Shown here one piece after another: positions 1 to 8,387 of a stretch of 64,000 bases of DNA. The first letter of the stretch is position 1, and the number at the start of each line of letters is the position of its first letter. The translations under genes were made by a program, and so were the position numbers. Where the stretch lies: NCBI RefSeq assembly GCF_900636825.1, contig NZ_LR134318.1, forward strand, positions 2,637,501-2,701,500. The letters run 5' to 3'. The stretch is from Pseudomonas fluorescens. Its GTDB lineage: Bacteria; Pseudomonadota; Gammaproteobacteria; Pseudomonadales; Pseudomonadaceae. The notes below the pieces were generated by a model that saw only the letters and a list, made by a program, of their open reading frames with translations, had not been told where the DNA came from and did not search any database.

Positions 1-2030
1 ATGGCCTGATTGAACAGAGTAGGCGGCACCATGCCGCGGACCTGGAGCAAATTGCCGAGCAGCACCTGATGGCGACTGACGCGCTCCAGCAAAGCCTCGT
101 CGTCCTGATGCCGCTCCAGCACCTCCAGCATATGACGCATATCTGCGTTCTGGCGGGGGCTGGCGTACCAGTAACGAATCCCCAGCGTCACCCGGCCCTG
201 CGGCGCGAGACGACTGCGCACCGGGCGTTTCAACTGGCGGCTGATGGCGCCGAGGGAAACCTGGCTGACCGGCCCCTCGGAAGCCAGCACCAAGGTGTCG
301 CCTTCTTCGGCGACCGGCAGCACGCCGTAATGCGAAGCGACGCGGCGGGGAACGGCGTCGATCAGGCGTCGGTCGATTTTGAACGGGTTGAGCGGTGCCC
401 ACTCCAGTTCCAGTTGTTCGGCCAGTTCCTGGACCAGTTGCGTGCTGTTGATGTACTCGCGCAGCAGCAGCTCCCGGCCCAAACGTCGGCGTACCGGGCT
501 GGTGACGGCCGCTTCGAGTTGTTCTTCGGTAAGCAAGCCTTTCTCCACCAGCCTATGGCCCAGCGGTACCCGTTGCGCCTTCGTCAGCGCCGGGAATTCA
601 TGGGTGGTCTTGTCCCACGCGACCCGGCGCGAGTCGCCCATGGCCATTACCTGGCGCAGCGCGCGCAGGTTGGCGAAGAAATTGACGAAGTTGCTCCACA
701 TCATCCGTGGCGCCGACAGCAATCCTTCGGCCAGCCCGTAATAGCGGGTGACGAACCAGCCGCGCTGAAACAACCGATTGAGCAACATGAGACCATTGAG
801 CCAGAGCAGCACCGGGAGAATGGCGCTGTCGGAAAGAATCGACGGATAGCGCCACGACTCCGGTGCAATCACCGTAATCAGCCACATGGTGATCAGGACG
901 GCGAACAGCAGATTGACCAGAAAACTCAGCATATAAGCGATCAAGCCACGACGGTCGCGCCACAGAAAGTAATTCAGCAGGCCTTTGCGGCTCCAGCCGA
1001 GATTCTTCGTGCCCTGAAACACGATGCCGACGATCCAGCGCGACTTCTGTCTGATCGCATGCTGCAAGTCTCGGGGGAAATGCTCGCGCACACAGATGAC
1101 CTGGGAGAATTCTCGGTTCATGCCGAACGCCCACGGCTGTTCCAGCGCCAGTTTCGGATCGCTGATGGAATAGCGGGCGAAGATGCATTTCATGCCTTTT
1201 TGCTTGAGGCGGAAACCGATGTCGTAGTCCTCGGTGAGACTCTGCACGTCGAAGGCAATACCGTCGCCGTCTTCGAGCAGGGCGCTGATGGCCTTGCGGC
1301 TGAAGCAAGTGCCGACGCCAGCGCTGGGCACCTGACCGGTCAAGGCTTCGCGGACGATAACGTCCTTGCCATGGTTTTCGGCAAATTCGTCAACGTAGTG
1401 CCCGGCGGTGAAGCCATGCCATTCTGGTGCGTACGGGTAAACCGGAATTTGAATCAGGTCTTTGTTCGGCAGCAAATAGTTGAACAGGCGCAATTCCATC
1501 GGCGAAATCACGTCCTCGGCATCGTGCAGAATGAACCCGGCAAACTGGATTTTCGCCTCGCTTTCAAAACGCAGGATCGCGTCGATGATGTTGTTCAGGC
1601 AGTCGGCCTTGCTGGTCGGGCCGGGGCGGGCGCACACCACTTTGTGCACGTTGGGATAGTGCTGGCAGACCGCGTCGACGTCCGCTTGCGTGTCAGCATC
1701 GTTGGGGTAGGTGCCGACGAAAATCTGATAATTCTCATAGTCGATGGTCGAGGCGGCCAGCCGCGCCATTTCACCGACCACGCCGACTTCATTCCACGCG
1801 GGCACCATGATCGCCAGCGGTTTTTCAGCGATGGTGTATAGCCGTTGCTCATCGGCCCGTTCGAACTTTTCATAGATCCGCCAGCGCCGGATCAGCTTGC
1901 GGCTCCAGTACACAAGGTCGATGAACAGATCATCGAGACCGAGCAGAAACATCAACAGGGCGAGGGCAATCGCCACATATTTAAGGCCGAACAGCACATA
2001 CGCAAAAAAATCGACCCAGCCCAGACTCAT
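1..2030 (-). CDS. nfrB: NfrB-like c-di-GMP-responsive membrane glycosyltransferase (3' end outside window)
   Basis: An inner-membrane family 2 glycosyltransferase that probably polymerises an exopolysaccharide. The frame is open from the ATG at 2030 to base 1, about 676 codons, against roughly 745 for E. coli NfrB. It has an N-terminal membrane segment, then a GT2 domain with HDAEDV (metal/nucleotide Asp), EDYDIGFRLKQ and the QKSRW (QxxRW) motif, then several hydrophobic segments. The C-terminal part carries MshEN-type repeats such as VPLGHRLVEKGLLTEEQL and LLGNLLQVRGMVPPTLF, the fold that binds c-di-GMP. The start codon overlaps the wecB stop as ATGA, so the two genes are translationally coupled. 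In E. coli, NfrB needs c-di-GMP and WecB-made UDP-ManNAc; the same division of labour here is inference. Confidence 0.85.
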   Translation of the reverse strand, partial: MSLGWVDFFAYVLFGLKYVAIALALLMFLLGLDDLFIDLVYWSRKLIRRWRIYEKFERADEQRLYTIAEKPLAIMVPAWNEVGVVGEMARLAASTIDYENYQIFVGTYPNDADTQADVDAVCQHYPNVHKVVCARPGPTSKADCLNNIIDAILRFESEAKIQFAGFILHDAEDVISPMELRLFNYLLPNKDLIQIPVYPYAPEWHGFTAGHYVDEFAENHGKDVIVREALTGQVPSAGVGTCFSRKAISALLEDGDGIAFDVQSLTEDYDIGFRLKQKGMKCIFARYSISDPKLALEQPWAFGMNREFSQVICVREHFPRDLQHAIRQKSRWIVGIVFQGTKNLGWSRKGLLNYFLWRDRRGLIAYMLSFLVNLLFAVLITMWLITVIAPESWRYPSILSDSAILPVLLWLNGLMLLNRLFQRGWFVTRYYGLAEGLLSAPRMMWSNFVNFFANLRALRQVMAMGDSRRVAWDKTTHEFPALTKAQRVPLGHRLVEKGLLTEEQLEAAVTSPVRRRLGRELLLREYINSTQLVQELAEQLELEWAPLNPFKIDRRLIDAVPRRVASHYGVLPVAEEGDTLVLASEGPVSQVSLGAISRQLKRPVRSRLAPQGRVTLGIRYWYASPRQNADMRHMLEVLERHQDDEALLERVSRHQVLLGNLLQVRGMVPPTLFNQA

Positions 2031-3175
2031 GCGCCGACACCTGAGCGTGCGCTCAGCCAGGCGTGGAGACGGGTGGCGATCAGTTCGCTGGCGTGGCCGT
2101 CGCCATAGGGGAAATGCACACGACTCATGCGCTTGTAGGTTTGCTCGTCATCGAGCAACTGACTGGCCTCCTGGACGATCCGCGCCTTGTCGGTCCCGAC
2201 CAACAGCATTGTGCCGCTTTCCAGCACCGACGGCCGCTCGGTCACGTCTCGCAGCACCAACAAGGGTTTACCGATGGCCGGCGCTTCTTCCTGAACGCCG
2301 CCGGAGTCGGTGAGGATGAAATGCGCCCGGCCCATCAGCCAGACGAAGTTAGGGTAATCCTGCGGGGCGACGAGATAGATGTTCGGCGTATTGGCGAGCA
2401 TGCCGTAAACCACTTTCTGCACCAGCGGATTGAGGTGCACCGGGTAAACGAATTGCACGTCCGGGTAGCGCGCGGCCAGCTCCGCCAGGGCCTGACAGAT
2501 GTTCTGAAAACCATCGCCAAGATTTTCCCGTCGATGGCTGGTGATCAATACCATTCGGCGCTGCTCATCGAGCACTGCCAGCGGTGAGTCTGCCGCCGGA
2601 TGCCAATCGGTTTGTTGTTGATGGGTGCGCATCCACAGCAAGGCGTCGATCACGGTGTTGCCGGTAATCTCGATGTTGTCTTCCGGAACGCCTTCGCGCA
2701 GCAGATTGGCAGCGGATTTCGACGTCGGTGGGAAGTGCAGGTCGGCGATGACCCCCGTCAGGCGTCGGTTGGCCTCTTCCGGCCAGGGCGCGCGCAGATT
2801 ACCGGTGCGCAATCCGGCTTCAACGTGGCCTATGGGCAGTTGACGATTGAACGCGGCGAGCGCGGCAATGAAGCTGGTGGTGGTGTCGCCGTGCACCAGA
2901 ACGATATCGGGCTTGACTCGCTCATAGGCCTGATCGAGCTGAGTCAGCAGATGTTGCGAAAGGCCGTTGAGAGTCTGCCCCTGAGTCATCACTTGCAGGT
3001 CTTCGTCGACCGTCAGTTCAAAGGCGTCGAGCACTTGCGTCAGCATCTCGCGGTGCTGGCCGGTTGAGCAGATATTCAGCGTGATACCTGGCCACTGACG
3101 CAGAACCCGGGCCAGCGGGGCCATTTTGATGGCCTCCGGACGAGTACCGAAGACCATCATGACTTTGAAAGACAT
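2027..3175 (-). CDS. wecB: UDP-N-acetylglucosamine 2-epimerase (non-hydrolysing)
   Basis: A cytoplasmic enzyme that interconverts UDP-GlcNAc and UDP-ManNAc. The 382-residue protein has the usual WecB length and motifs: MVFGTRPEAIKMAPL at the N-terminus, GHVEAGLRTG, SHRRENLGDGF and the nucleotide-binding TDSGGVQEEAP near the C-terminus. The ATG at 3175 is chosen because AGGAGG lies just upstream; an in-frame TTG seven codons earlier lacks such a site. It is immediately upstream of, and overlaps, the nfrB-like glycosyltransferase. This suggests its product feeds that polysaccharide rather than enterobacterial common antigen, for which no other genes are visible here. Confidence 0.93.
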   Translation of the reverse strand: MSFKVMMVFGTRPEAIKMAPLARVLRQWPGITLNICSTGQHREMLTQVLDAFELTVDEDLQVMTQGQTLNGLSQHLLTQLDQAYERVKPDIVLVHGDTTTSFIAALAAFNRQLPIGHVEAGLRTGNLRAPWPEEANRRLTGVIADLHFPPTSKSAANLLREGVPEDNIEITGNTVIDALLWMRTHQQQTDWHPAADSPLAVLDEQRRMVLITSHRRENLGDGFQNICQALAELAARYPDVQFVYPVHLNPLVQKVVYGMLANTPNIYLVAPQDYPNFVWLMGRAHFILTDSGGVQEEAPAIGKPLLVLRDVTERPSVLESGTMLLVGTDKARIVQEASQLLDDEQTYKRMSRVHFPYGDGHASELIATRLHAWLSARSGVGA

Positions 3176-3362
3176 TGACCCCTCCTGGGATGGCAACGCC
3201 TGGGCAACGAAGCCGCAAGCGTTTGTTCTCTCTCTGAGAAATCAAGCAAAGCAGCCGGAATGGACCTTGTCCAATCCGGCTCGACGCAAGTGTGATACCG
3301 ATCATGTGCAACGATGGATGAGTGGCTGATGGCTCTTGAATGGCACTGTCAGGTAAAAATGC

Positions 3363-3782
3363 CTATCGGCGTGTTCGGGAAACGGTGCGCAGGGCGCGCA
3401 GTGTCTGCTTCAGCCAAGTGAGGTCATGTTTGCGTTTGAGTGCAGGGGAAGGTGCTTTGGTTCTGCCGATGTGCCGAGCGAAATCTTCTTGCAGGCTTTC
3501 TTCGCTGCCAATGCCTTTGAGCTTTTTCACCAGCCTTCCGTGCTTGTAGAAAAGTACCGTTGGTGTGCCGGTCACCTGCGGATGGCGCGGCGCTTCACTG
3601 GTGTTGAGCATGTAGATATTGGCGCGGTGCCGGTAGGGCTCGGCCGTCTGCCGGAAAATCGGCCCGGCCCACTCGCAGGCCGGACAATGTTCGTCGGCGA
3701 AATACAGGATCACCGGGCGCCAGGTTTTCAGGGCCTTGCGGTAAACCGGAGCCAGATCATTACTCGACGGGATGGCGTTCAT
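3363..3782 (-). CDS. Thioredoxin-family protein
   Basis: A small thioredoxin-fold protein of 139 residues with a CPAC redox motif at Cys33/Cys36 and the cis-proline motif TGTPTVLFYKHG about 45 residues later. No signal peptide is visible, so a cytoplasmic disulfide reductase or redox chaperone is likely; the partner is unknown. After the thioredoxin fold there is a basic tail rich in Lys and Arg (about residues 105-139), which is unusual. The ATG at 3782 has a strong AAGGAG site seven bases upstream; an in-frame extension to 3836 is less likely. A 19-bp imperfect palindrome lies 62 bp upstream and is shared with the Ig/RCC1 gene at 21950. Confidence 0.8.
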   Translation of the reverse strand: MNAIPSSNDLAPVYRKALKTWRPVILYFADEHCPACEWAGPIFRQTAEPYRHRANIYMLNTSEAPRHPQVTGTPTVLFYKHGRLVKKLKGIGSEESLQEDFARHIGRTKAPSPALKRKHDLTWLKQTLRALRTVSRTRR

Positions 3783-3844
3783 TGAAATCTCCTTTTCAAC
3801 GACCTCGGGATTTATGACGTTAAAGGAGCAGGGCAAATGGAGCT

Positions 3845-3863
3845 ACTGTCAGAAATTACAGGT
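3845..3863 (-). promoter_or_regulatory. Candidate operator, copy 1 of a shared 19-bp motif
   Basis: On the minus strand the site reads ACCTGTAATTTCTGACAGT, with CTGT-N8-ACAG symmetry. It lies 62 bp upstream of the thioredoxin-like start codon. The identical 19-mer occurs in the sense orientation at 21841-21859, upstream of the Ig/RCC1 gene. Spacing and symmetry resemble a LexA-type box, but the core sequence is not the usual AT run, so the cognate regulator is unknown. Confidence 0.45.
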
Positions 3864-4028
3864 GGGTATAGAAATCCGAATATTTTTCCCACGAAGTTCC
3901 GGGAGCCAACCGACAGGTAACGCAGAAACGTCGGAAGAAAGCCCGTGATATCTTCGTCTCCATTGAAGTCATGACCTGTTAGAGGTGCTATTTTGGGTGT
4001 CGTCTAAAACGCCTTCAGGAGCACTGGC

Positions 4029-4277
4029 ATGGCACATATTGTTCTTTCTCATGTAGTTGCGAGTATCTCCGAATTGAAAAAAAACCCGATGGGAACCGTT
4101 GCTGCCGGAGGAGGGCAGTCCGTCGCTATCCTCAACCGGAATGAACCTGCGTTTTATTGCGTACCGGCTAAGGAGTACGAAGCGATGATGACGCGCCTGG
4201 ATGACCTGGAACTCATAGTTCTTTGCAAAGCGCGGGAAGGTGATCCGACCATCAAGGTTTCAATGGATGACTTATGA
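4029..4277 (+). CDS. RelB/StbD-type (Phd/YefM-like) antitoxin
   Basis: An 82-residue antitoxin of a type II toxin-antitoxin pair. It has the usual Phd/RelB layout: an N-terminal DNA-binding part (VVASISELKKNPMGTVAAGG, then VAILNRNEPAFYCVPAKEY) and a C-terminal helical segment that would clamp the toxin. It overlaps the downstream toxin gene by 11 bp, as is normal for these operons. The toxin frame is broken, so the antitoxin may now be an orphan that still autoregulates or antagonises related toxins elsewhere in the genome. Confidence 0.85.
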   Translation: MAHIVLSHVVASISELKKNPMGTVAAGGGQSVAILNRNEPAFYCVPAKEYEAMMTRLDDLELIVLCKAREGDPTIKVSMDDL

Positions 4278-4546
4278 GCTGGAGTTTTCCGAAAAGGCTT
4301 GGAAGGAATGGGGCAAGCTGGCGGTTGGGCTTCGTGAACAGTTCAAGAAAAAACTCGTGGAGCGGCTACTCAACCCCCATGTACCTGCTGATCGCCTGAA
4401 AGGCCTCTCCAACGCTTATAAAATAAAGCTGCGGAGTGCAGGGTACCGAATGGTTCATCGCGTTAAAGATGAAATCCTGGTCGTCCCTGATAGCTATCGG
4501 TAAACGAGAACGGGGCGAGGTTTATAAAGAAGCTGCCATACGCTGA
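4267..4546 (+). pseudogene. RelE/StbE-family toxin, frameshifted near the C-terminus
   Basis: A ribosome-dependent mRNase of the RelE family (MTYELEFSEKAWKEW, then LKGLSNAYKIKLRSAGYRM). The first frame ends early at 4503 after VVPDSYR. Reading one base over after the CCC at 4485-4487 restores a typical RelE tail (LIAIGKRERGEVYKEAAIR) ending at a TGA at 4544-4546. One extra C therefore explains the break. The lost tail carries the conserved GKRER and Tyr residues used in catalysis, so the toxin should be inactive unless this is a sequencing error or a phase-variable tract. The start is the internal ATG at 4267, not the upstream in-frame ATG at 4240. Confidence 0.8.
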
Positions 4547-4748
4547 GTGATCTTCCACCGTCGTATTTACCAGCGATGCTATGCACTGCATCGGAGCAAT
4601 CGCCCCGATATGGGTACTCGCTACCCGAAGTATGTAGCCGACAGTAGCGCAGTCGCGCTCGGTGACACCGCTCAATAAGACGCCGGTCTCGCGCATCTCT
4701 CTGATTCCAAAAACATTTCAACCCGTTGCAGATTCCCGGCGAATCCTG

Positions 4749-4764
4749 TGGCACACTTTCTGCT
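4749..4764 (+). promoter_or_regulatory. Sigma54 (-24/-12) promoter for the ABC transporter operon
   Basis: TGGCAC-N5-CTGCT matches the sigma54 consensus TGGCAC-N5-TTGCA, with both invariant elements (GG at -24, GC at -12) at correct spacing. It lies about 67 bp upstream of the solute-binding protein start. Amino acid and nitrogen uptake operons in pseudomonads are often RpoN-dependent; the activator is not identified here. Confidence 0.65.
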
Positions 4765-4830
4765 GTCTATTCCGTAGTAACAAACCGTGTTCCGGTATAG
4801 CGGAATAAACAATCGTCTGGAGTGCTCGCC

Positions 4831-5679
4831 ATGCATCGTCGTCCTTCGTTGTTCAACACGTGTGTTTTCATTCTTGCGGCTTCTTCCGCTGTCATGGCTA
4901 CGGCCCAGGCGGCCGATAGCAAGCTCGACAGTGTCTTGGCCCGTGGCAAATTGATCGTGGGCACCGGTAGCACCAACGCGCCGTGGCATTTCCAGGGCGC
5001 GGACGGCAAGTTGCAGGGCTTTGATATCGACATCGCGAAGATTGTTGCCAAAGGTCTGTTCAATGACCCGAGCAAAGTCGAGTTCGTGGTGCAGTCGTCC
5101 GATGCGCGAATTCCCAACCTGCTGACCGACAAGGTCGACATGAGCTGCCAGTTCATCACCGTCACCGCGAGCCGCGCACAGCAAGTGGCGTTCACCTTGC
5201 CGTACTACCGCGAAGGTGTCGGTCTGCTGCTGCCGAACAACAGCAAGTACAACGAAATCGAAGACCTGCAAGCGGCGGGCGATGACGTTACCGTTGCCGT
5301 GCTGCAAAACGTCTATGCCGAAGAATTGGTGCATCAGGCGTTGCCCAAGGCCAAGGTCGACCAATACGACAGCGTCGACCTGATGTATCAAGCGGTGAAT
5401 TCCGGCCGTGCCGACGCCGCCGCCACCGACCAGTCTTCGGTCAAATACCTGATGGTGCAGAACCCTGGCCGCTATCGCAGCCCGGCCTATGCCTGGAGCC
5501 CGCAAACCTACGCCTGCGCGGTCAAGCGCGGCGATCAGGACTGGCTGAACTTCGTCAACACCGCGCTGCATGAAGCCATGACCGGCGTCGAGTTCCCGAC
5601 ATACGCGGCATCCTTCAAGCAATGGTTCGGCGTTGATCTGCCGTCCCCAGCCATCGGTTTCCCCGTCGAATTCAAATGA
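4831..5679 (+). CDS. Polar amino acid ABC transporter, periplasmic substrate-binding protein
   Basis: Family 3 periplasmic binding protein of 282 residues that captures the substrate and presents it to the permeases encoded next. A signal peptide covers about residues 1-28, with likely cleavage after ATAQA. The mature part starts with the typical SKLDSVLARGKLIVGTG and contains GFDIDIAKIVAKGL and DMSCQFITVTASRAQQVAF. The ATG at 4831 with an upstream GGAG is preferred over a GTG at 4822. It heads an operon with two permeases and an ATPase and sits behind a sigma54-type promoter. A short GC-rich hairpin after the stop probably lets this gene be expressed more strongly than the permeases. Confidence 0.88.
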   Translation: MHRRPSLFNTCVFILAASSAVMATAQAADSKLDSVLARGKLIVGTGSTNAPWHFQGADGKLQGFDIDIAKIVAKGLFNDPSKVEFVVQSSDARIPNLLTDKVDMSCQFITVTASRAQQVAFTLPYYREGVGLLLPNNSKYNEIEDLQAAGDDVTVAVLQNVYAEELVHQALPKAKVDQYDSVDLMYQAVNSGRADAAATDQSSVKYLMVQNPGRYRSPAYAWSPQTYACAVKRGDQDWLNFVNTALHEAMTGVEFPTYAASFKQWFGVDLPSPAIGFPVEFK

Positions 5680-5691
5680 TCCCGTGAGAGT

Positions 5692-5711
5692 GGGGCGAGT
5701 CGAATCGCCCC
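5692..5711 (+). terminator. Intra-operon hairpin after the binding-protein gene
   Basis: A 7-bp GGGGCGA/TCGCCCC stem with a six-base loop lies between the binding-protein stop and the first permease, with no T run after it. Such hairpins usually stabilise the upstream mRNA or partly terminate, giving excess binding protein over membrane components. Confidence 0.5.
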
Positions 5712-5730
5712 GCTCAAGGTACTGCTGACC

Positions 5731-6393
5731 ATGAACTATCAGTTGAACTTTGCCGCCGTGTGGCGCGATTTTGACACGTTGCTGGCGGGGCTTGGTCTGG
5801 GCTTGCAGTTGGCGCTGGTGTCGATCGCCATCGGCTGCGTGATCGGCCTGCTGATGGCGTTCGCCTTGCTGTCCAGGCATCGCGCCTTGCGGGTGCTGGC
5901 CTCGGTGTACGTCACGGTTGTGCGTAATACGCCGATCCTGGTGTTGATTCTGTTGATCTACTTTGCGCTGCCGAGTCTGGGTATTCGTCTGGACAAGATT
6001 CCTTCATTCATCATCACCCTGTCGCTGTACGCCGGGGCGTATCTGACCGAAGTGTTTCGCGGCGGGTTGTTGAGCATTCCAAAGGGGCAACGCGAAGCCG
6101 GGCTGGCGATCGGTCTCGGTGAATGGCAAGTGAAGGCTTACGTCACCGTGCCGGTGATGTTGCGCAACGTATTGCCAGCGTTGTCGAACAACTTCATTTC
6201 ACTGTTCAAGGACACCTCGCTGGCTGCGGCGATTGCGGTGCCGGAGCTGACCTATTACGCGCGCAAGATCAATGTCGAGAGCTACCGGGTGATCGAAACC
6301 TGGCTGGTGACCACGGCGTTGTATGTCGCGGCCTGTTACCTCATCGCCATGTTGCTGCGTTACCTCGAGCAGCGTCTGGCGATCCGCCGATAG
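5731..6393 (+). CDS. Polar amino acid ABC transporter permease (HisM/GlnP type), first subunit
   Basis: Inner-membrane permease of 220 residues, the normal length for the His/Glu/Gln/Arg family. It has an N-terminal membrane segment after MNYQLNFAAVWRDFD, about five hydrophobic helices, and the EAA loop (KGQREAGLAIGLGEWQ) that docks on the ATPase. It forms a heterodimer with the equal-length permease encoded 9 bp downstream. The substrate cannot be told from the permease itself; the downstream catabolic genes suggest an amino acid or amino sugar acid. Confidence 0.9.
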   Translation: MNYQLNFAAVWRDFDTLLAGLGLGLQLALVSIAIGCVIGLLMAFALLSRHRALRVLASVYVTVVRNTPILVLILLIYFALPSLGIRLDKIPSFIITLSLYAGAYLTEVFRGGLLSIPKGQREAGLAIGLGEWQVKAYVTVPVMLRNVLPALSNNFISLFKDTSLAAAIAVPELTYYARKINVESYRVIETWLVTTALYVAACYLIAMLLRYLEQRLAIRR

Positions 6394-6402
6394 GAGGCTG
6401 CG

Positions 6403-7065
6403 ATGTACGAATCTCCCAGTTGGTTGCATGAATTGTGGGTGGCCCGCGAGCCGTTATGGCAAGGCTTCTTGACCAGTGTGCAAGTGTCGGCGCTGGCGAT
6501 TCTGCTGGGCACGATGCTCGGCGTGATCGCCGGGCTTGTGCTCACTTACGGCAAATTCTGGATGCGCGCACCGTTTCGCCTCTATGTCGACCTGATACGC
6601 GGCACACCGGTGTTTGTATTGGTGCTGGCCTGCTTCTACATGGCGCCGGCGCTCGGTTGGCAGATCAGCGCGTTCCAGGCCGGCGCGTTGGGGCTAACGC
6701 TGTTTTGCGGCTCGCACGTGGCCGAAATCGTTCGCGGGGCGTTGCAAGCCTTGCCGCGCGGGCAGATGGAGGCGGGCAAGGCGATCGGGCTGACGTTCTA
6801 CCAATCCCTCGGCTATGTGCTGTTGCCCCAGGCGCTGCGGCAGATCCTGCCGACGTGGGTCAACTCGTCCACCGAAATCGTCAAGGCCTCGACCTTGCTC
6901 TCGGTGATCGGCGTCGCCGAGTTGCTGCTGAGCACCCAACAGGTCATCGCCCGGAATTTCATGACTCTGGAGTTCTATCTGTTCGCCGGTTTTCTGTTCT
7001 TCGTCATCAACTACGCCATCGAATTACTCGGCCGGCACATTGAAAAACGGGTGGCCTTGCCATGA
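6403..7065 (+). CDS. Polar amino acid ABC transporter permease, second subunit
   Basis: Second inner-membrane permease, also 220 residues. It carries VRNTP-like start features ([15 protein letters not shown]) and the ATPase-docking EAA loop ([16 protein letters not shown]). It starts 9 bp after the first permease with a GGAGG-type site, and its stop overlaps the ATPase start as ATGA. All four transporter genes are therefore co-transcribed and the last two are translationally coupled. Confidence 0.9.
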   Translation: MYESPSWLHELWVAREPLWQGFLTSVQVSALAILLGTMLGVIAGLVLTYGKFWMRAPFRLYVDLIRGTPVFVLVLACFYMAPALGWQISAFQAGALGLTLFCGSHVAEIVRGALQALPRGQMEAGKAIGLTFYQSLGYVLLPQALRQILPTWVNSSTEIVKASTLLSVIGVAELLLSTQQVIARNFMTLEFYLFAGFLFFVINYAIELLGRHIEKRVALP

Positions 7066-7859
7066 CTGACGCTCAACTTTCCAACATTCCAAACGGCCAG
7101 CCGCTGCTGGACATTCGTGGCCTGCATAAACAGTACGGCGCGGTCGAAGTGCTCAAGGGCGTCGACCTGAGCATGCAGCGCGGCAACGTGGTTACGCTGA
7201 TCGGCTCCAGCGGTTCGGGCAAGACGACATTGCTGCGCTGCGTGAACATGCTCGAAGAGTTCCAGGGCGGACAAATCCTGCTCGATGGCGAATCGATCGG
7301 CTATGACGAGGTCAATGGCAAACGCGTCAGGCACGCGGAAAAACTGATCGCCCGGCATCGCGCGATGACCGGCATGGCGTTCCAGCAATTCAACCTGTTT
7401 CCGCACCTGACCGCGTTGCAAAACGTCACCCTTGGCTTGCTCAAGGTGAAGAAAATGGCCAAGGACGAAGCCGTGGCGCTGGCGGAAAAATGGCTTGAGC
7501 GCGTGGGCTTGCTTGAGCGGCGCAATCACTTTCCCGGCCAGTTGTCCGGCGGTCAGCAACAGCGTGTGGCGATTGCCCGGGCTATCGCGATGAACCCGAG
7601 CCTGATGCTGTTCGATGAGGTCACCTCGGCCCTCGATCCGGAGTTGGTCGGCGAGGTGCTCAACGTGATCAAAGGCCTGGCCGAAGACGGCATGACCATG
7701 TTGCTGGTGACCCACGAAATGCGTTTCGCGTTCGAGGTCTCGGACAAAATCGTTTTCATGAATCAGGGGCGGATCGAAGAGCAGGGGCCACCCAAGGACT
7801 TGTTCGAACGCCCGCAATCACCGCGTCTGGCTGAATTTCTCAAGAACACGCGGTTTTGA
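7062..7859 (+). CDS. Polar amino acid ABC transporter ATP-binding protein
   Basis: Cytoplasmic ATPase of 265 residues powering the importer. Walker A is GSSGSGKTT, the signature is LSGGQQQR, Walker B is [11 protein letters not shown] and the switch His is in [10 protein letters not shown]. This matches the GlnQ/HisP family. The ATG at 7062 overlaps the permease stop by four bases. A RidA gene follows 28 bp later on the same strand. Confidence 0.93.
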   Translation: MTDAQLSNIPNGQPLLDIRGLHKQYGAVEVLKGVDLSMQRGNVVTLIGSSGSGKTTLLRCVNMLEEFQGGQILLDGESIGYDEVNGKRVRHAEKLIARHRAMTGMAFQQFNLFPHLTALQNVTLGLLKVKKMAKDEAVALAEKWLERVGLLERRNHFPGQLSGGQQQRVAIARAIAMNPSLMLFDEVTSALDPELVGEVLNVIKGLAEDGMTMLLVTHEMRFAFEVSDKIVFMNQGRIEEQGPPKDLFERPQSPRLAEFLKNTRF

Positions 7860-7887
7860 ATCACTTTTGCAATCAGGAGAAACACCC

Positions 7888-8277
7888 ATGAGCATTACGC
7901 GTTACGGCACCGGCAGCACCGCCGCCGGCGGTCAACCCCGTCCATTCGCCCGCGCCGTTGAGGCGGATGGCTGGCTGCACGTGTCCGGTCAGGTGCCGGC
8001 GGTGGATGGCGAGATCATCGCCGGCGGCATCGTCGAGCAGACGCACCAGACAATGAAGAACCTCATCGCGATTCTCGAAGAGGCCGGTTATGGTCTTGAA
8101 GACGTGGTCCGGGCCGGCGTCTGGCTGGACGATCCGCGCGACTTCAGCAGCTTCAACAAGGTGTTCGGCGAGTACTTCAAACCTGAACACGCACCGGCGC
8201 GCGCCTGTGTGCAGGCGAGCATGATGGTCGATTGCAAGGTCGAGATCGACTGCATCGCCTACAAGAAGAAGGCCTGA
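7888..8277 (+). CDS. RidA-family enamine/imine deaminase
   Basis: A 129-residue YjgF/YER057c/UK114 protein of the cytoplasm, which hydrolyses the reactive 2-aminoacrylate-like enamines and imines released by PLP dehydratases. The hallmark C-terminal ARACVQASMMVDCKVEIDC contains the catalytic Arg and the usual strand. The ATG at 7888 follows AGGAGA. It lies between the transporter ATPase and an IclR regulator, one gene away from a PLP-dependent deaminase/dehydratase. It probably cleans up that enzyme's product. Confidence 0.9.
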   Translation: MSITRYGTGSTAAGGQPRPFARAVEADGWLHVSGQVPAVDGEIIAGGIVEQTHQTMKNLIAILEEAGYGLEDVVRAGVWLDDPRDFSSFNKVFGEYFKPEHAPARACVQASMMVDCKVEIDCIAYKKKA

Positions 8278-8290
8278 AACACGCGGCTCT

Positions 8291-8320
8291 TGTAGGAGCT
8301 GCCGAAGGCTGCGATCTTTT
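8291..8320 (+). repeat. REP-type repeat unit
   Basis: A 30-base unit beginning TGTAGGAGCTGCCGAAGG, identical to the right arm of the inverted pair at 20162-20241. It is the familiar short extragenic repeat of the P. fluorescens group. Confidence 0.75.
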
Positions 8321-8327
8321 GGCATTT

Positions 8328-8358
8328 GATCGTTCCCACGCAGAGCGTGGGAACGATC
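8328..8358 (+). terminator. Perfect 13-bp hairpin (CGTTCCCACG family repeat)
   Basis: GATCGTTCCCACG and its exact complement flank a five-base loop CAGAG. The element is a widespread intergenic repeat in this group and probably ends or stabilises the transporter-RidA transcript. There is no strong T run, so its role as a true terminator is uncertain. Confidence 0.55.
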
Positions 8359-8387
8359 GTTACAGAGCAGTTTGAGTGAGCACTGAA

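Noticed and set aside
69..1841. 590-codon plus-strand open frame
   Set aside because: It is the antisense of the NfrB-like gene; the minus frame carries clear GT2 and MshEN motifs while this one is His/Gln/Arg-rich with no domain.
3845..3863. Calling the 19-bp motif a LexA box
   Set aside because: CTGT-N8-ACAG fits, but the centre is not AT-rich in the usual pattern and the downstream genes are not SOS genes; left as an unassigned operator.
4672..5880. 402-codon minus-strand open frame
   Set aside because: Antisense of the periplasmic binding protein; GC-skewed shadow with no recognisable protein.
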